Origin: Chrysomallon squamiferum
Taxonomy: Eukaryota > Mollusca > Gastropoda > Neomphalida > Peltospiridae
Reading direction: 5' to 3'
Length of the DNA: 48,896 bases
Assembly (NCBI GenBank): GCA_012295275.1
Contig: CM022668.1
Coordinates: forward strand, 4,467,827 to 4,516,722
In this document: piece by piece, positions 1 through 15,601 of the stretch
Layout: the number at the start of each line of letters is the position of its first letter
Position numbering within the stretch: the first letter of the stretch is position 1
Made by a program: the position numbers and the translations under genes
The notes under the pieces: generated by a model
Databases searched by the model: none
The model's input: the letters and a program-made list of their open reading frames with translations, nothing else
Told to the model about the DNA's origin: nothing

Positions 1-1080
1 GTAGCACTAGTAGTCCTGGTAGTAATACTAACTAATAATAGCATAGTAGTAATAGTACGAACACATGTTGTAATATTATATACTTAGTATAATGAACGTC
101 TGTGTGTCTGTTATTTTATGTCATCAGGGTTAGAATTATTTTACTGTAAGACCGTTTACTGAAGGTTCGAATTTCTCATGTGCTAGCCAATTTTCTTCTA
201 CTTTATTTTACTTTAATTCTCTTTATTTTTAATTCATTTTACTCTATTTTTATTTTTTTTTTTTTGCTTTAATTCTTTTTACTTTAGTTCATTTTACTTT
301 TTTTTATTTATTTATTTAATTTTACTTTATTTTACTTTATCTTGTTTTATTTCACATTACTTCATTTAACTTTATCTCACAGAAAAAAATCGGAACACAG
401 ATAACAGAACATTTCAGCAAAATCGACGCTTGCAGATTTATTTTGTATTTCTTCATTTGTTTTTCTTGGGACATTCTCCGCGGTTTTCACCGACATCTGC
501 TACATCCGAACAAAAACCAGGGGGAGCAACACTTGAAGAGAACACGAAACTATCAATTTGAAATGTCCATCAACCGAATTGGCACATTTCAGGGATCGGA
601 CTAATTGGAAATCCAGATTCAATCTGTTCTTCAGTGTGGTGGTTGAACATTTGTTGGTGGCTGTAGACTCAGTGGTTGGGAAACATTTTTATATCGCGAA
701 AAATCTATTTAAATTTTAATTAATTACATAAATATATATATATATAAGTAACGGACAAATTGTGTGATTTAGTAAGATTAATCAATAAAACAAATATTTG
801 CGTATTGTTTTTAGAAGAGTAGTTTTGTACTGTTCATTTCTTTCACTGCTGTTACTTACTGCTTATCTCGTTCCAGGTGATTGACAGAAAAACGATGGGT
901 GGCAGAAACTAAACAGTAAATAAAATATGTTATCTATAACAAACTGGTATTAAACTGAAAGATCACAGGTGTAAATCTCCAGGGAGTAGAAAAACAAAAC
1001 TTAATTAAATATTTTTAAAATCAACGTTGTATTTTTCCACTGTACACGTTGACAAATAAAATCGTTCATAAATTCTCACA
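1..1080. other. AT-rich 5' flank of gene A, no gene seen
   Basis: This stretch is dominated by short TTTTACTTTA-type runs (about 200-370) and scattered AT-rich DNA. I see no open frame of note, no splice-bounded exon with a family signature and no RNA gene. The last 100 bases (about 1030-1136) resemble the upstream flanks of genes D and E, with a shared TGTACACGTTGACAAA stretch. They are probably the promoter and 5' UTR region of gene A, although no clear TATA box is visible. Confidence 0.5.
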
Positions 1081-1136
1081 TTTCCAGTGTCCACAGAGCT
1101 CGTCAAAGTCCCGACTGCAAGAAAGAAAAACAGAAA

Positions 1137-1792
1137 ATGAAATCTGTTCTGATCATTTGTCTGTTGGTTCTATCATGTCTGATTGTAGCAGAGCCACACC
1201 TTGAACTCTGGGGGTGGGGACACGAGGGACACGAGGGACAACAACAACTACCACTAGTATTACTATGCATCTACTACAACAAATGTTATTACTGCTACTT
1301 CACAACAACAAATATTAATGCTAATGTTAGTACCAGTTCTGCTGTTTCGAAAGCATTGTCTTCATGATCATTTAATTTGATAAATTATATAAAAATTTTG
1401 CAATTGCTAAATGTAGAAAGAATGTTAATTGTTACAGATATTGCAGAGCGCTGCCTGTGTGTGATGTATAACATGTGTGATATGTAACATATGTGGTTAC
1501 TTACGTAATATGTGATTTTGCTACTTATCCCGTTCTGGCCAGGAATCTCTTTCTGACTTGCTCTTTCTTTTGTTACGCATTCTTATCGAGTGTGATTTAT
1601 GACGTATTTTTGTTGCTGGTCGTTAACAGTATTCTTTGACTATGAAAACAATAATTAATATATTATGCACATTTAAATAAAAATAATAATAAATAAATAA
1701 ATAAAAAAAAACAAAAAAAAAAAAAAAAAAAAAAAAAAGATTAATAAAAATGAAATGAAATAAAATGAAATAAAATAAAATATAAAATTAAA

Positions 1793-1846
<54 letters not shown>

Positions 1847-2272
1847 TTATTATTTTATTTTTTTATTTGTTTTAATTATTTTTTCGATGTTGATTATTTA
1901 TTTAAGAGCCCCAGATCAAGTTTGACCACGGCTACTACTACTACTACTACATCTACGTTATTGTTGGTGTTGTTTTTCTTTTATAGTTCTTGTTGTTCTT
2001 ATTGTAAAATATTACTGTTAAAAAATATCTGAACGCCACCATTTTCTAGCCTCAATACAGGAACAATGACGTCACCGCGTACAGTGGCAGATCAGCAAAT
2101 TGATTTTTTTCAAACAGCGCTGACTAATTTATGACTGATATTGACTACACTGCACATAAACACGTCATAGCTACGAAAATATGACGATGACCAAATATTT
2201 ATTTATTGTACTGCTGTTGTTAAATTAAACATATTCAGTTTGTCCTATACACACACACAAAAAGCTATAAAA

Positions 2273-2303
<31 letters not shown>

Positions 2304-4419
2304 AAATCTCACAGCTTTTTCTAAAATACTGAAAGAGGAATAACACTGTATTTCAGAAGTGAAATACTGCAAGTGAAAGTTGACTGTCTGAAAAAAGAGT
2401 TAGACGACTGTGAATCACAAGGTAAGAAATGTGTGACTCTCTCTTTCACACATACACACACACTACACGCAAAGTGAGATACCCACACATAAACACATAC
2501 ATACATGGACACTATCGGTTCATCAATAAAACATATTATGGTCATATTAAATCATACACAGACATGAATACATACACACACACACATGAATACATACACA
2601 CACACGTACATACAGGTTCAGATACCCATATGCAGATACACACACACCCATACATACGTACATACACGCATATTCAGAAACACACATACAGACACACATA
2701 TACATGTTTACAGAGAGACAATAGCTGAATCAAGATTAATAAAATGTGTTACATCTCTGATCTATCTTATACTGTCAAATATAATGTATGAAACACTTGA
2801 ATAGTTTTGATTTCTTGAAATATCGTTTAAAAACGTTATTCACTTCAAAATATTCTAATATATTCTACTTATCTTCTAGGTACATACATTCCTTCAAACA
2901 TACATACATTAATACAGACATACAAAAATTGATGTAAGATGATAGAATTTCATCACACATGTATCTGGTTTTTCTTACAATATATAATATAAATATATGT
3001 AAATAGCTTTCATAGATAAAAATATCGTTGGAAAACTTTATGAAATTGATTCTTAATTGTATTTCACTTTTATATTGAAGCTCCTACAACAAGTAAGTTT
3101 TTTTATTATTAATTTTTATTTTGAATTATTTAATCAAAAATACATCGAAATATGCAAAAAGGAAAAAAAAACAACAACAAACAAACAAAAAAAAACACAC
3201 CCAACAACATATATCCATAAATACCTATATACATACATGCACGCACGTACGTATGCCTACATAGATACACCTAAACACAACGTTATCAGTGTTCGGAGTG
3301 CAGGCGAATGTGTGTCGCACGTTTGAGTCTCTGAAGTCGTGATTGGAACGTGCTGTCCTGTGTCAGTGTTTCCAAGTTCAGCGTCTGATTAGACGAACAC
3401 AGGACAGGCAGTATTCAAACCCTCAAATACATGCATACATACACAAACTCACATATACAGCTACACACTGAGATACACATACACACATACATGCATACAC
3501 AAAATAGATTCACATACACACACAGACACACACACATACATGCATACACAAAATAGATGCACATACACACACAAACAAACACACATACATTCATACATCT
3601 ATACATACACACATGTATCTAGCTACACACTGAGATACACATACACACATACATGCATACACAAAATAGATTCACATACACACAGACACACACACACACA
3701 CATACATGCATACAGACAGACAATACATGAAGCAATGTGAATGAAGTGTCTTATATCTCCATTTGACGTTTTGTTATACCGTCAAATATAAATAAATATA
3801 ACATACGAAACACAAAATGAATTTCATAAAATAGCGTTGAAAAATGTTCTACACTTTGAAACTCTCTGATGTATTTTTTATCTCTTTTATACTGAAGTAA
3901 GTTTCGAAATAATAAATTCTTGATACGTACATTCGTTCATATTTTATAGATACATACACAAACATATTAACACAGACAAAGCTGATGTAAGATGATTAAA
4001 TTTCACCACACATGTATCTGGCTTTTCTTACAGTATAAAATATCAATATATGTAAATAGCATTTATGAAATTGAAAATTAATTGTATTTCCCATTTGTAT
4101 TATAGCTCCTGCAACAAGTAAGTTTTATTACAATTTTTTCTTTTGAATTTTCATACAAATTCATCGAAACATAAATGCATGTGCCTGTACAAAGATGCCT
4201 ACATATAAAATATTTTATTATGTGTTCTTTTGATTTTTCGTTATACAAATATATCGAAACAAACAAACTTAAACGTGCATGCATAATCCGTACATGTATA
4301 CACAGATACATATATATACACACACACACACATACATACTTACATACCAATATATACATACAAATTTCACACATACATATACAGACACGTAGATTCATTC
4401 ATTCATACTTACATACATG

Positions 4420-4499
<80 letters not shown>

Positions 4500-5035
4500 A
4501 GAATGTTCTGATATTTAAAATACACTTGTACATAACCCAATTTAAACAAATGAAACTGTAATAAACCATTTGCATGATAATAAATAAAATTCTTCTGTCA
4601 TTATTTCATTTAAATTTTAAATCTATTTTACTTGGTTTTTGATCTGTCTGTACAGCTACCAGTCTGTATGCCTGTCTCTATGATATAATGAATGCACATA
4701 ATATCAACATAGTTCACAGTAGTTAACTACTGAGATTTATTATACATGTATCATTAACAGCTAATTTAAATTATTGTTTTAGGGATCCCTAGCGTTCTCA
4801 ACTATTTTTCTCCTTTTACTTTTTATTCTACCTGACATATTTTTATTTAATTCTCTCTTCAGACATGACATTAATTTAATTAAATTTAATTTATTTTTTA
4901 TTTTTTTTTTTTATCGATTATCTAAACAAATAAGACAAGATAATTAAAAAACAACTGATGTTTTAAAAACGTAATTAAATGTGAAACTGAATACCTCAAT
5001 GTTTACTCCATGTTTTTGATGTTAAAAAATATACC

Positions 5036-5097
<62 letters not shown>

Positions 5098-5233
5098 CAA
5101 ACGATTTATCTTGTGTTTTCTTTTTCTTTCGCTTCAAGCTGCACCTGATAAGGATTGTTTTATTAATTAAATAGTATTTATTTATTTATTTAGTTAGTTA
5201 GTTATTAGTTAGCTTTATATTTAGTTATATTAT

Positions 5234-5328
<95 letters not shown>

Positions 5329-5555
5329 ATTGTAAATACGCTTCTTTCTGTAGAAACATGTTGATATTAAATATGAAATAATATCTAATTTTATTTCAAT
5401 ATATTGATGTTAGCATAAAAATATTTGCATGCACACAAACAGAATGTCTATTTATGAAAAAATACATACATACATTCATATATATATTCATACATACAGA
5501 TACACACACATACATATACATAAATATAAAATATAGATAAATAAAAAATTAATAT

Positions 5556-5628
<73 letters not shown>

Positions 5629-6134
5629 TCAATGTATGTAAATATACACACACACACGATCAATGTATGTAAATATACTGGTATTTCAGCATGCGACAGA
5701 CATCTAGTTCAAGTTTCAGGATGCTATGTGAGAGAGGTTTGTGTGAAAGCTGATTACGTAGATACCAATTATCTCTGTGAGGATCCAAGTCACGAGTGCT
5801 GCTTTGGTTTTTGTATCCTTTCACGTCCGCGTAATTCAGGTTCAGCTAAATTTCCACCAAGAATCAAAGTGAAACTGTCCATCTTTGTATAATATTTCAC
5901 TAAATTAATGTGTTTCGTTAAACATATTTATCACAATTAATTTTATTTTATAGATTATACTGTAAATAATGTCTAGTCTTCTTGCCTTTGTGTGATTGAA
6001 CTTAAAAACAAACATCTGTTTTGCTCGTTTTTCTAATTCCACTGTCTGTTTTGTTTCCTTCCAGACATGGGATAGAAGAGAAATCTGGAGGATAGCCCGA
6101 CAAGCAGTCATATCAATGATACGAAATAAATAAA
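1137..6134 (+). CDS. Gene A: secreted six-Cys peptide gene with a damaged first exon
   Basis: Five-part family gene, probably impaired. The first exon (ATG at 1137) encodes a signal peptide beginning MKSVLIICLLVLSC, followed by HLELWGWGHE. It matches genes D and E up to about 1226, then runs into a GGACAC/CAA expansion where D and E have ESCSQ and a GTAAGT donor. I find no phase-matching donor here. Exon 2 is 2357-2421 (65 nt; helix with VDCLKKELDDCESQ). Microexons lie at 3081-3092 and 4106-4117; a third at 5139-5147 has lost its GT. The Cys exon is 5690-5806: C-x9-C-x5-C-x11-C-x6-CC, ending ECCF. The last exon starts at 6065 after CTTCCAG and gives D-M-G-stop (6073-6075), with AATAAA at 6125. 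The Cys-exon donor GTTTTT is weak; reading through it gives a longer open tail ending at 5892. Its 5' end is of the D/E type and its 3' end of the G/I type. It may be a pseudogene or use an unseen donor. Confidence 0.6.
2357..2421 (+). other. Gene A exon 2, amphipathic helix exon
   Basis: 65-nt exon bounded by TTTCAG and GGTAAG. One leading base completes the previous codon, then 21 codons, then one base. It encodes a leucine/isoleucine-spaced helix with CLKKELDDCESQ, so it has two Cys as in D and E, where the B/G/H versions have one. Length and phase match the other five complete copies exactly. Confidence 0.75.
2429..2720 (+). repeat. (ACAT)n/(AC)n microsatellite in gene A intron
   Basis: Degenerate CACACA and TACATACA runs; the open frames here are low-complexity (His/Thr/Tyr) and not coding. 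A related block at 3418-3718 has an internally duplicated approximately 80-bp unit containing CATGCATACACAAAATAGA. Confidence 0.8.
3081..3092 (+). other. Gene A microexon 1 (12 nt, CTCCTACAACAA)
   Basis: Flanked by TATATTGAAG and GTAAGTTT. With the carried-over G it reads A-P-T-T plus one base. The same 12-mer with the same junctions occurs in genes B, G and H. The surrounding intron (about 2880-3160) is a diverged tandem copy of about 3920-4250, which holds the next microexon. Confidence 0.7.
4106..4117 (+). other. Gene A microexon 2 (12 nt, CTCCTGCAACAA)
   Basis: Bounded by TATTATAG and GTAAGTTT; reads T-P-A-T plus one carried base. It lies in the second unit of a diverged tandem duplication that includes microexon 1. 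Confidence 0.7.
4427..4498 (+). repeat. (CT)n microsatellite
   Basis: Pure CT run of about 72 bases in a gene A intron. Further CT runs in the same gene are at about 5238-5324 and 5560-5598, the latter passing into (CA)n. Confidence 0.95.
5139..5147 (+). pseudogene. Gene A dead microexon (CTGCACCTG, donor lost)
   Basis: Preceded by TTCGCTTCAAG exactly as the CTACTCCTG microexons of B and H, but followed by ATAAGG instead of GTAAGA. The 5' splice site is destroyed by the base corresponding to G of GT, so this cassette is probably skipped. Confidence 0.65.
5238..5324 (+). repeat. (CT)n microsatellite
   Basis: Long pure CT run in the intron immediately after the dead microexon, in the same relative place as the CT runs flanking the microexons of gene B. 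Confidence 0.95.
5690..5806 (+). other. Gene A six-Cys domain exon
   Basis: 117-nt phase 1-1 exon after GTATTTCAG. It encodes CDRHLVQVSGC, then C-x11-C (ending NYLC) and ECCF. It is the most divergent of the eight Cys exons; it keeps all six Cys, the acidic tone and the aromatic residue two before Cys4 (NYLC). Confidence 0.75.
5817..5831 (+). promoter_or_regulatory. Conserved intronic element CCTTTCACGTCCGC (copy A)
   Basis: Ten bases after the Cys-exon donor. The same core is found just downstream of all eight Cys exons in the window. The role is not known; it could be an intronic splicing element, or coding if the intron is retained, where it would read LSRP. Confidence 0.6.
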
Positions 6135-6404
6135 ATTATAAAAATATTTTTACTTTGGGTTATATCTCTTAATTACCTTTGGTAGTAGGTATAGTATTAT
6201 AAGCTGTATTATTATTATTATTGTAGTAGTACCTGTAGTATGAGCTCTAGTATTACAAGCGCTAGCAGTAGCAGTACAAATTACTATATTTTAGCTTCTT
6301 TTACTTTTATTTTATTTTTTATTTTATTTAGTATTTTATCACATATTCATGTATTTGGCCATTCCACCAACACTAAATGTTTAGAATGATGATGATGATA
6401 ACAA

Positions 6405-6418
6405 TAATAATAATAATA

Positions 6419-6475
<57 letters not shown>

Positions 6476-6490
6476 TAATAATAATAATGA
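6405..6490. repeat. (AAT)n microsatellite
   Basis: AAT/ATA run with GATGAT borders. It belongs to the repeated block upstream of genes B and C (+) and G and H (-). Poly-Ile, poly-Asn and poly-Tyr frames here are artefacts. Confidence 0.9.
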
Positions 6491-7144
6491 TAATGATGAT
6501 TATGACCATGATAATAATAATGATAATGATGATGATTATGATAATAATATTAATAATGATGATGACAACAATAATGAAAACGACGATGATGATAATAATA
6601 ATTTTAAATAAGTTCTGGTATAATGGAATAATATACGATGGAGATTCTGAAGTAAAACTCACTCACTTGTGGTGTGTCAATATAATTTGGGGTATCAGTG
6701 ACCTTATACAGGTCACGTGATAGGTGTGATATATTTAATTAATAATACCCACACCAGTATCGTCACCATAACCATCGAGATCAACATGCGTTATAAAAAC
6801 AAAACACAACAACAACAACAATAATAATATTAATAATAATAAAAATAATTCAGCCACAAACTATCACACTTACCATCATAAAAGCAAGAAATCTTAATAT
6901 CTGTCAACTAAAATTAATTTTGTGCTAGCAGCATGGGTCTCAGATCAGTTGATAGATATTTTGTTAATTTAAAAACAGAGCGATGAACAGACGAGCTGTC
7001 ACATGATGTACCGGGAAGAACTGACCGAAAAATCTGAAGGTGACACATGGTGAAGAATGAGACAAAAATATAAAAATAAAATAAAAATGGAGAGAGAACG
7101 ATATACTGCAACTTAATATTGTTTCCGTAACCTATCGCGACTGT

Positions 7145-7272
7145 CACGTGACAGAGTGAAACGTGATGCGTTTGAAATGACGTTGAAAAGTTAGTATCCC
7201 AAATTTTGTAATCATTCTAACGACCTATTTTCTTTTCAACGTCATATCAGTGACGTTTCACCTAGTCACGTG
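7145..7272. repeat. Fold-back element with CACGTG ends, upstream of gene B
   Basis: Imperfect inverted repeat. The left arm 7145-7190 and right arm 7232-7272 both begin with CACGTGAC when read inward, share GGTGAAACGT-like sequence, and end in GACGTTGAAAAG, so a long hairpin with a loop of about 41 bases is possible. It sits about 610 bases upstream of the TATA box. Copies precede C, G and H, with a decayed copy at 32944-33047. Confidence 0.7.
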
Positions 7273-7433
7273 AGAGTCATGAAAGATTACACTAATAATA
7301 TTTATCTAAAATAATCATTAACACTAGTTATAGTAACAGGAACAACAACAGTACTAAAAACGACAATAATAATGTCATTAATAACAACACTAATACCATT
7401 ATTAATATTGTTTCTTATAATAATAATAATAAC

Positions 7434-7468
<35 letters not shown>

Positions 7469-7884
7469 TCATGAAAATAATAATATGTTTATCGATAGAA
7501 TTAAAGCAATATATGAAAATCCGAACAATAAGAAAAATATTAATGTACAGAAATGAAATGTAATTAAAAAAAAAAAAGAAAAAAAAGAAAAACGATAAAA
7601 AGAAAAAAGTGAACGAACAAATGAGTAAATAAATAAAGAAAGAGGAAAACTTCTTTCGCCCATTTCCAAATAAAACAGAGAAATCAGTTTGTTTTGTGGT
7701 AGGTGAAAAAAGGGAACCACGCAGGGAAAAAGAAAATATGTTTATTACACGTAACAGCTGATGTATTTAAATTAAAATATACTGGACGGTTTCTTTCAAA
7801 TGCTTGAAAAATAGTTCAATAAATAGGTGACCTTTTTTCATATTTATTTTCTCTCGAGTCACGTTCGCACGTTTCAGTAACATT

Positions 7885-7920
7885 TATAAACGGCTCCACC
7901 TTTCTCAGAATAAGTCAGTC
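7885..7920 (+). promoter_or_regulatory. Core promoter of gene B (TATA box and initiator)
   Basis: TATAAA at 7885-7890, followed 32 bases later by TCAGTC (7915-7920), an initiator-like match at the expected start-site distance. The ATG follows about 48 bases on. The TATAAACGGCTCCAC stretch is preserved in front of genes C, G and H. Confidence 0.65.
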
Positions 7921-7964
7921 GATAACGAATTCGTAGAAAGAAGTTAAAACAAGACTCAGTAACT

Positions 7965-11985
<4,021 letters not shown>

Positions 11986-12096
11986 AAGACTTCAGAAAGA
12001 AAATTCAGTGATGTTAATGATAAGAAATCAATAAAAATGTGAAAATATTACTTCTCTTTATTTTAATTTTCTATTAAATAATTTATAAATTTATTA

Positions 12097-12102
<6 letters not shown>

Positions 12103-12149
<47 letters not shown>

Positions 12150-12150
12150 T
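12103..12150. repeat. (ATT)n microsatellite after gene B
   Basis: ATT run about 70 bases past the first polyA signal; mirrored at 41204-41250 after gene H. Confidence 0.9.
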
Positions 12151-12479
12151 TATTTTTTTTAAAGTAAGATTAAATTAGTAGCAATAATTATTTTCGTAAG
12201 ATTATTTGCTTTAGCATTTACGTTTAAAAACTGAGACACTGTCTTGTAATTAGGCTACTGAGAAATGCACCCTGTATCGTAGACAATTATTTTCACAATG
12301 AAACATATAATATTATTTGCAATATCATCAGCAATATCATCAGCAATATTAAATTTGGAAAATAATAATAATAATAACTGCAGCAAAGGCAGTTTAAACA
12401 AACTGCTATTGTGTACTATATTGTTAATTTAATTCCAAATTTCTAACGTGAGCTATGTCTAAAATGACATACATGAAGA

Positions 12480-12620
12480 ACAGATAATCAGGGTGAGTTA
12501 TAAATATGGTGACGTTCTAAACTGTAGAAATCTGTTTAGGCCCAATGTCTTTAGCACTATCACTTAATAAATCACTTGATAACTAAACTGAAATCTTACA
12601 GGCTCTGACACGATGTTAAT
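12480..12620 (-). repeat. Conserved 3'-flank repeat (copy near gene B)
   Basis: Read on the minus strand it contains GCCTGTAAGATTTCAGTTTAGT and GGGCCTAAACAGATTTC. Related copies are at 16420-16560, 22615-22760, 28315-28460 and 40750-40890. No coding capacity is seen. Confidence 0.6.
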
Positions 12621-12900
12621 AACTAACTGAATTGGTCAATAATAAATTCAGTAGTAGCAACAATAGTAGTAGAATTCTAATAGAGGTTACAGTAGTAGTA
12701 GGAATAGTGGTGTAGAAAACAGCAGTAGTGGTAGTAGTAGTAGAACAAGCAGAAAATCATGGCAATCCTTCATTATTAGTAGTAAAATATTACTAGAGAC
12801 TTCTTTACATTCTGTAGCATTTATTTAACTTATTTGTTCAGTCTAAAATCTCTGTATATGTGATTAGTGTGTGCATTTTCTAACATCTCTGTCTTTACAG

Positions 12901-12947
12901 TAATGCCCTACGAAAACGGATGTTATTATGGTGGCTTGGCATCCTGA
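12901..12947 (+). other. Alternative terminal exon of gene B
   Basis: Acceptor CTGTCTTTACAG, then TA completes an Ile codon with the A carried from the Cys exon, followed by MPYENGCYYGGLAS and TGA. The frame works only in the phase used by the family, and the copy in H (40410-40456) keeps the frame with P/S and S/P changes. It adds an aromatic/Gly tail with an extra Cys in place of N-A-S. AATAAA follows near 13006. Confidence 0.5.
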
Positions 12948-12949
12948 AC

Positions 12950-13620
12950 TTTACTACTTTATATTATATTATATTATATTATATTGTATTATATTATATG
13001 AGTAAAATAAATAAAAAATGTTATAAAATAGCGTTACGTAAAGTAAAATAAAAATTAAATTGAAGACAAGTTAAGTAAGTAATAGTAAAGTAAAAATAAA
13101 GAAAGAAAGAAAGAACTTCTAATGTAAATTAATCTAAAGTAAAATAAATAAAGTAAACCATAGTAAAATGAAAATACAATATAAACAATAATACAAATAA
13201 AAAGAACAAAAACAGAAACGAAACTTATCCAAACTTAGGTGTCATTTATTTTGTCAAATTGTAAAATACATAAATTTAAAGTGTTTCTGCAATGGTATGA
13301 AGAAAATCGTCTAATAAAATGATTTATATTTCCTAATTTGTATCTCTTTTATTTGATGCGGTCTATCATGTATGATGAACTCTGACAATGATTCATTGCG
13401 CATCTGCTTATGTACAAATGCATATATTGTAACATTAGTGCTGGAAATAGGCGAAAGAAGTCTTTCTTTCTTTCTTACTTTATTTCTTTATTCATTTGTT
13501 CGTTCACTTATTTCTATTAGCGGTTTTTGTGGGGATTTTTGTTTGATTTTTTATCTTTGATTTCGTTATATTAACATTTTCCTATTGATTAGACCTTCAT
13601 ACATTGCTTTAATTCTTTTG
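12950..13620. other. Intergenic stretch with (TATAT)n and a dispersed repeat
   Basis: TATTA/TATAT repeats at 12959-13000, then AAAATAAA-rich DNA. About 13440-13620 is a diverged inverted relative of 7490-7680 (shared GGCGAAAGAAGT, TTTGTTCGTTCACTT, CATTGCTTTAATTCT). No gene is seen. Confidence 0.6.
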
Positions 13621-13955
13621 ACAAGCAGTCATGTCAATGATACGAAATAAATAAAATTATAAAAATATTTTTACTTTGGGTTATCTCTCTTAATTACCTT
13701 TGGTAGTAGGTATAGTATTATAAGCTGTATTATTATTATTATTGTAGTAGTACCTGTAGTATGAGCTCTAGTATTACAAGAGCTAGCAGTAGCAGTACAA
13801 ATTACTATATTTTAGCTTCTTTTACTTTTATTTTATTTTTTATTTTATTTAGTATTTTATCACATATTCAAATGCGAACTTCATGTATTTGGCCATTCCA
13901 CCAACACTAAATGTTTAGAATGATGATGATGATAATAATAATAATAATAATAATA

Positions 13956-14009
<54 letters not shown>

Positions 14010-14968
14010 GATTATCACCATGATAATAATAATGATAATGATGATGATTATGATAATAATATTAATAATGATGATGACAACAATAATGAAAACGACGATG
14101 ATGATAATAATAATTTTAAATATGTTCTGGTATAATGGAATAATATACGATGGAGATTCTGAAGTAAAACTCACTCACTTGTGGTGTGTCAATGTAATTT
14201 GGGGTATCAATGACCTTATACAGGTCACGTGATAGGTGTGATATATTTAATTAATAATACCCACACCAGTATCGTCACCATAACCATCGAGATCAACATG
14301 CGTTATAAAAACAAAACAACAACAACAACAACAACAACAATAATAATAATATTAATAATAATACAAATAATTCAGCCACAAACTATCACACTTACCATCA
14401 TAAAAGCAAGAAATCTTAATATCTGTCAACTAAAATTAATTTTGTGCTAGCAGCATGGGTCTCAGATCAGTTGATAGATATTTTGTTAATTTAAAAACAG
14501 AGCGATGAACAGACGAGCTGTCACATGATATACCGGGAAGAACTGACCGAAAAATCTGAAGGTGACACATGGTGAAGAATGAGACAAAAATATAAAAATA
14601 AAATAAAAATGGAGAGAGAACGATATACTGCAACTTAATATTGTTTCCATAACCTATCGCGACTGTCACGTGACAGAGTGAAACGTGATGCGTTTGAAAT
14701 GACGTTGAAAAGTTAGTATCCCAAATTTTGTAATCATTCTAACGACCTATTTTCTTTTCAACGTCATATCAGTGACGTTTCACCTAGTCACGTGAGAGTC
14801 ATGAAAGATTACACTAATAATATTTATCTAAAATAATCATTAACACTAGTTATAGTAACAGGAACAACAACAGTACTAAAAAACGACAATAATAATGTCA
14901 TTAATAACAACACTAATACCATTATTAATATTGTTTCTTATAACAATAATAATAACAATAATAATAAC

Positions 14969-15006
<38 letters not shown>

Positions 15007-15099
15007 TCATGAAAATAATAATATGTTTATCGATAGAATTAAAGCAATATATGAAAATCCGAACAATAAGAAAAATATTAATGTACAGAAATGAAATGT

Positions 15100-15139
<40 letters not shown>

Positions 15140-15420
15140 AAAAAGTGAACGAACAAATGAGTAAATAAATAAAGAAAGAGGAAAACTTCTTTCGCCCATT
15201 TCCAAATAAAACAGAGAAATCAGTTTGTTTTGTGGTAGGTGAAAAAAGGGAATCACGCAGGGAAAAAGAAAATATGTTTATTACACGTAACAGCTGATGT
15301 ATTTAAATTTAAATATACTGGAAGGTTTATTTCAAATGCTTGAAAAATAGTTCAATAAATAGGTGACCTTTTTTCATATTTATTTTCTCTCGAGTCACGT
15401 TCGCACATTTCAGTAACATT
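13620..15420 (+). repeat. Second tandem copy of the promoter block, upstream of gene C
   Basis: Direct repeat of 6095-7880: (AAT)n at 13927-14000, the CACGTG fold-back at 14667-14794, (AAT/ACA)n at 14936-15003 and a poly-A at 15107-15136. The conserved 77-codon antisense frame here lies wholly in repeat DNA. Confidence 0.8.
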
Positions 15421-15456
15421 TATAAACGGCTCCACCTTTCTCAGAATAAGTCAGTC
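15421..15456 (+). promoter_or_regulatory. Core promoter of gene C
   Basis: TATAAA at 15421-15426 in the context CATTTATAAACGGCTCCACC, with TCAGTC at the same distance as in gene B. Confidence 0.6.
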
Positions 15457-15500
15457 GGTAAGGAATTCGTAGAAAGAAGTTAAAACGAGACTCAGTAACC

Positions 15501-15601
15501 ATGAAAATATTTCTATTTGTCGTCGTCGTAGCATGTTTGACTACAGTGGAGTCACATGGAAGTTGGTGGGGCAAACATTTCTGGGACAGCTGCACTCAAA
15601 G
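15501..15601 (+). CDS. Gene C: signal-peptide exon, remainder lost in the gap
   Basis: Same 101-nt first exon as gene B with donor GTAAAT. It encodes MKIFLFVVVVACLTTVES then HGSWWGKHFWDSCTQ; the Arg to Lys change is shared with gene G, its closest relative. Intron 1 runs to 16196, where 200 N begin. After the gap the sequence belongs to the opposite-strand D unit, so no helix, hinge or Cys exon of gene C is present in this window. Confidence 0.7.

Noticed and set aside
2429-2804. His/Thr-rich frames in ACAT/AC repeats
   Set aside because: Low-complexity translation of a tetranucleotide microsatellite.
6381-6720. Poly-Ile, poly-Asn, poly-Tyr and poly-Met frames over AAT/ATT tracts (also near 13.9, 32.7, 39.2 and 47.0 kb)
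   Set aside because: Trinucleotide-repeat artefacts; both strands open; lengths vary with repeat number.
14436-14669. 77-codon frame MTVAIGYGNN... repeated in the promoter blocks
   Set aside because: Overlaps the block next to the fold-back element and is shared only through block duplication; no signal, domain or splice context.
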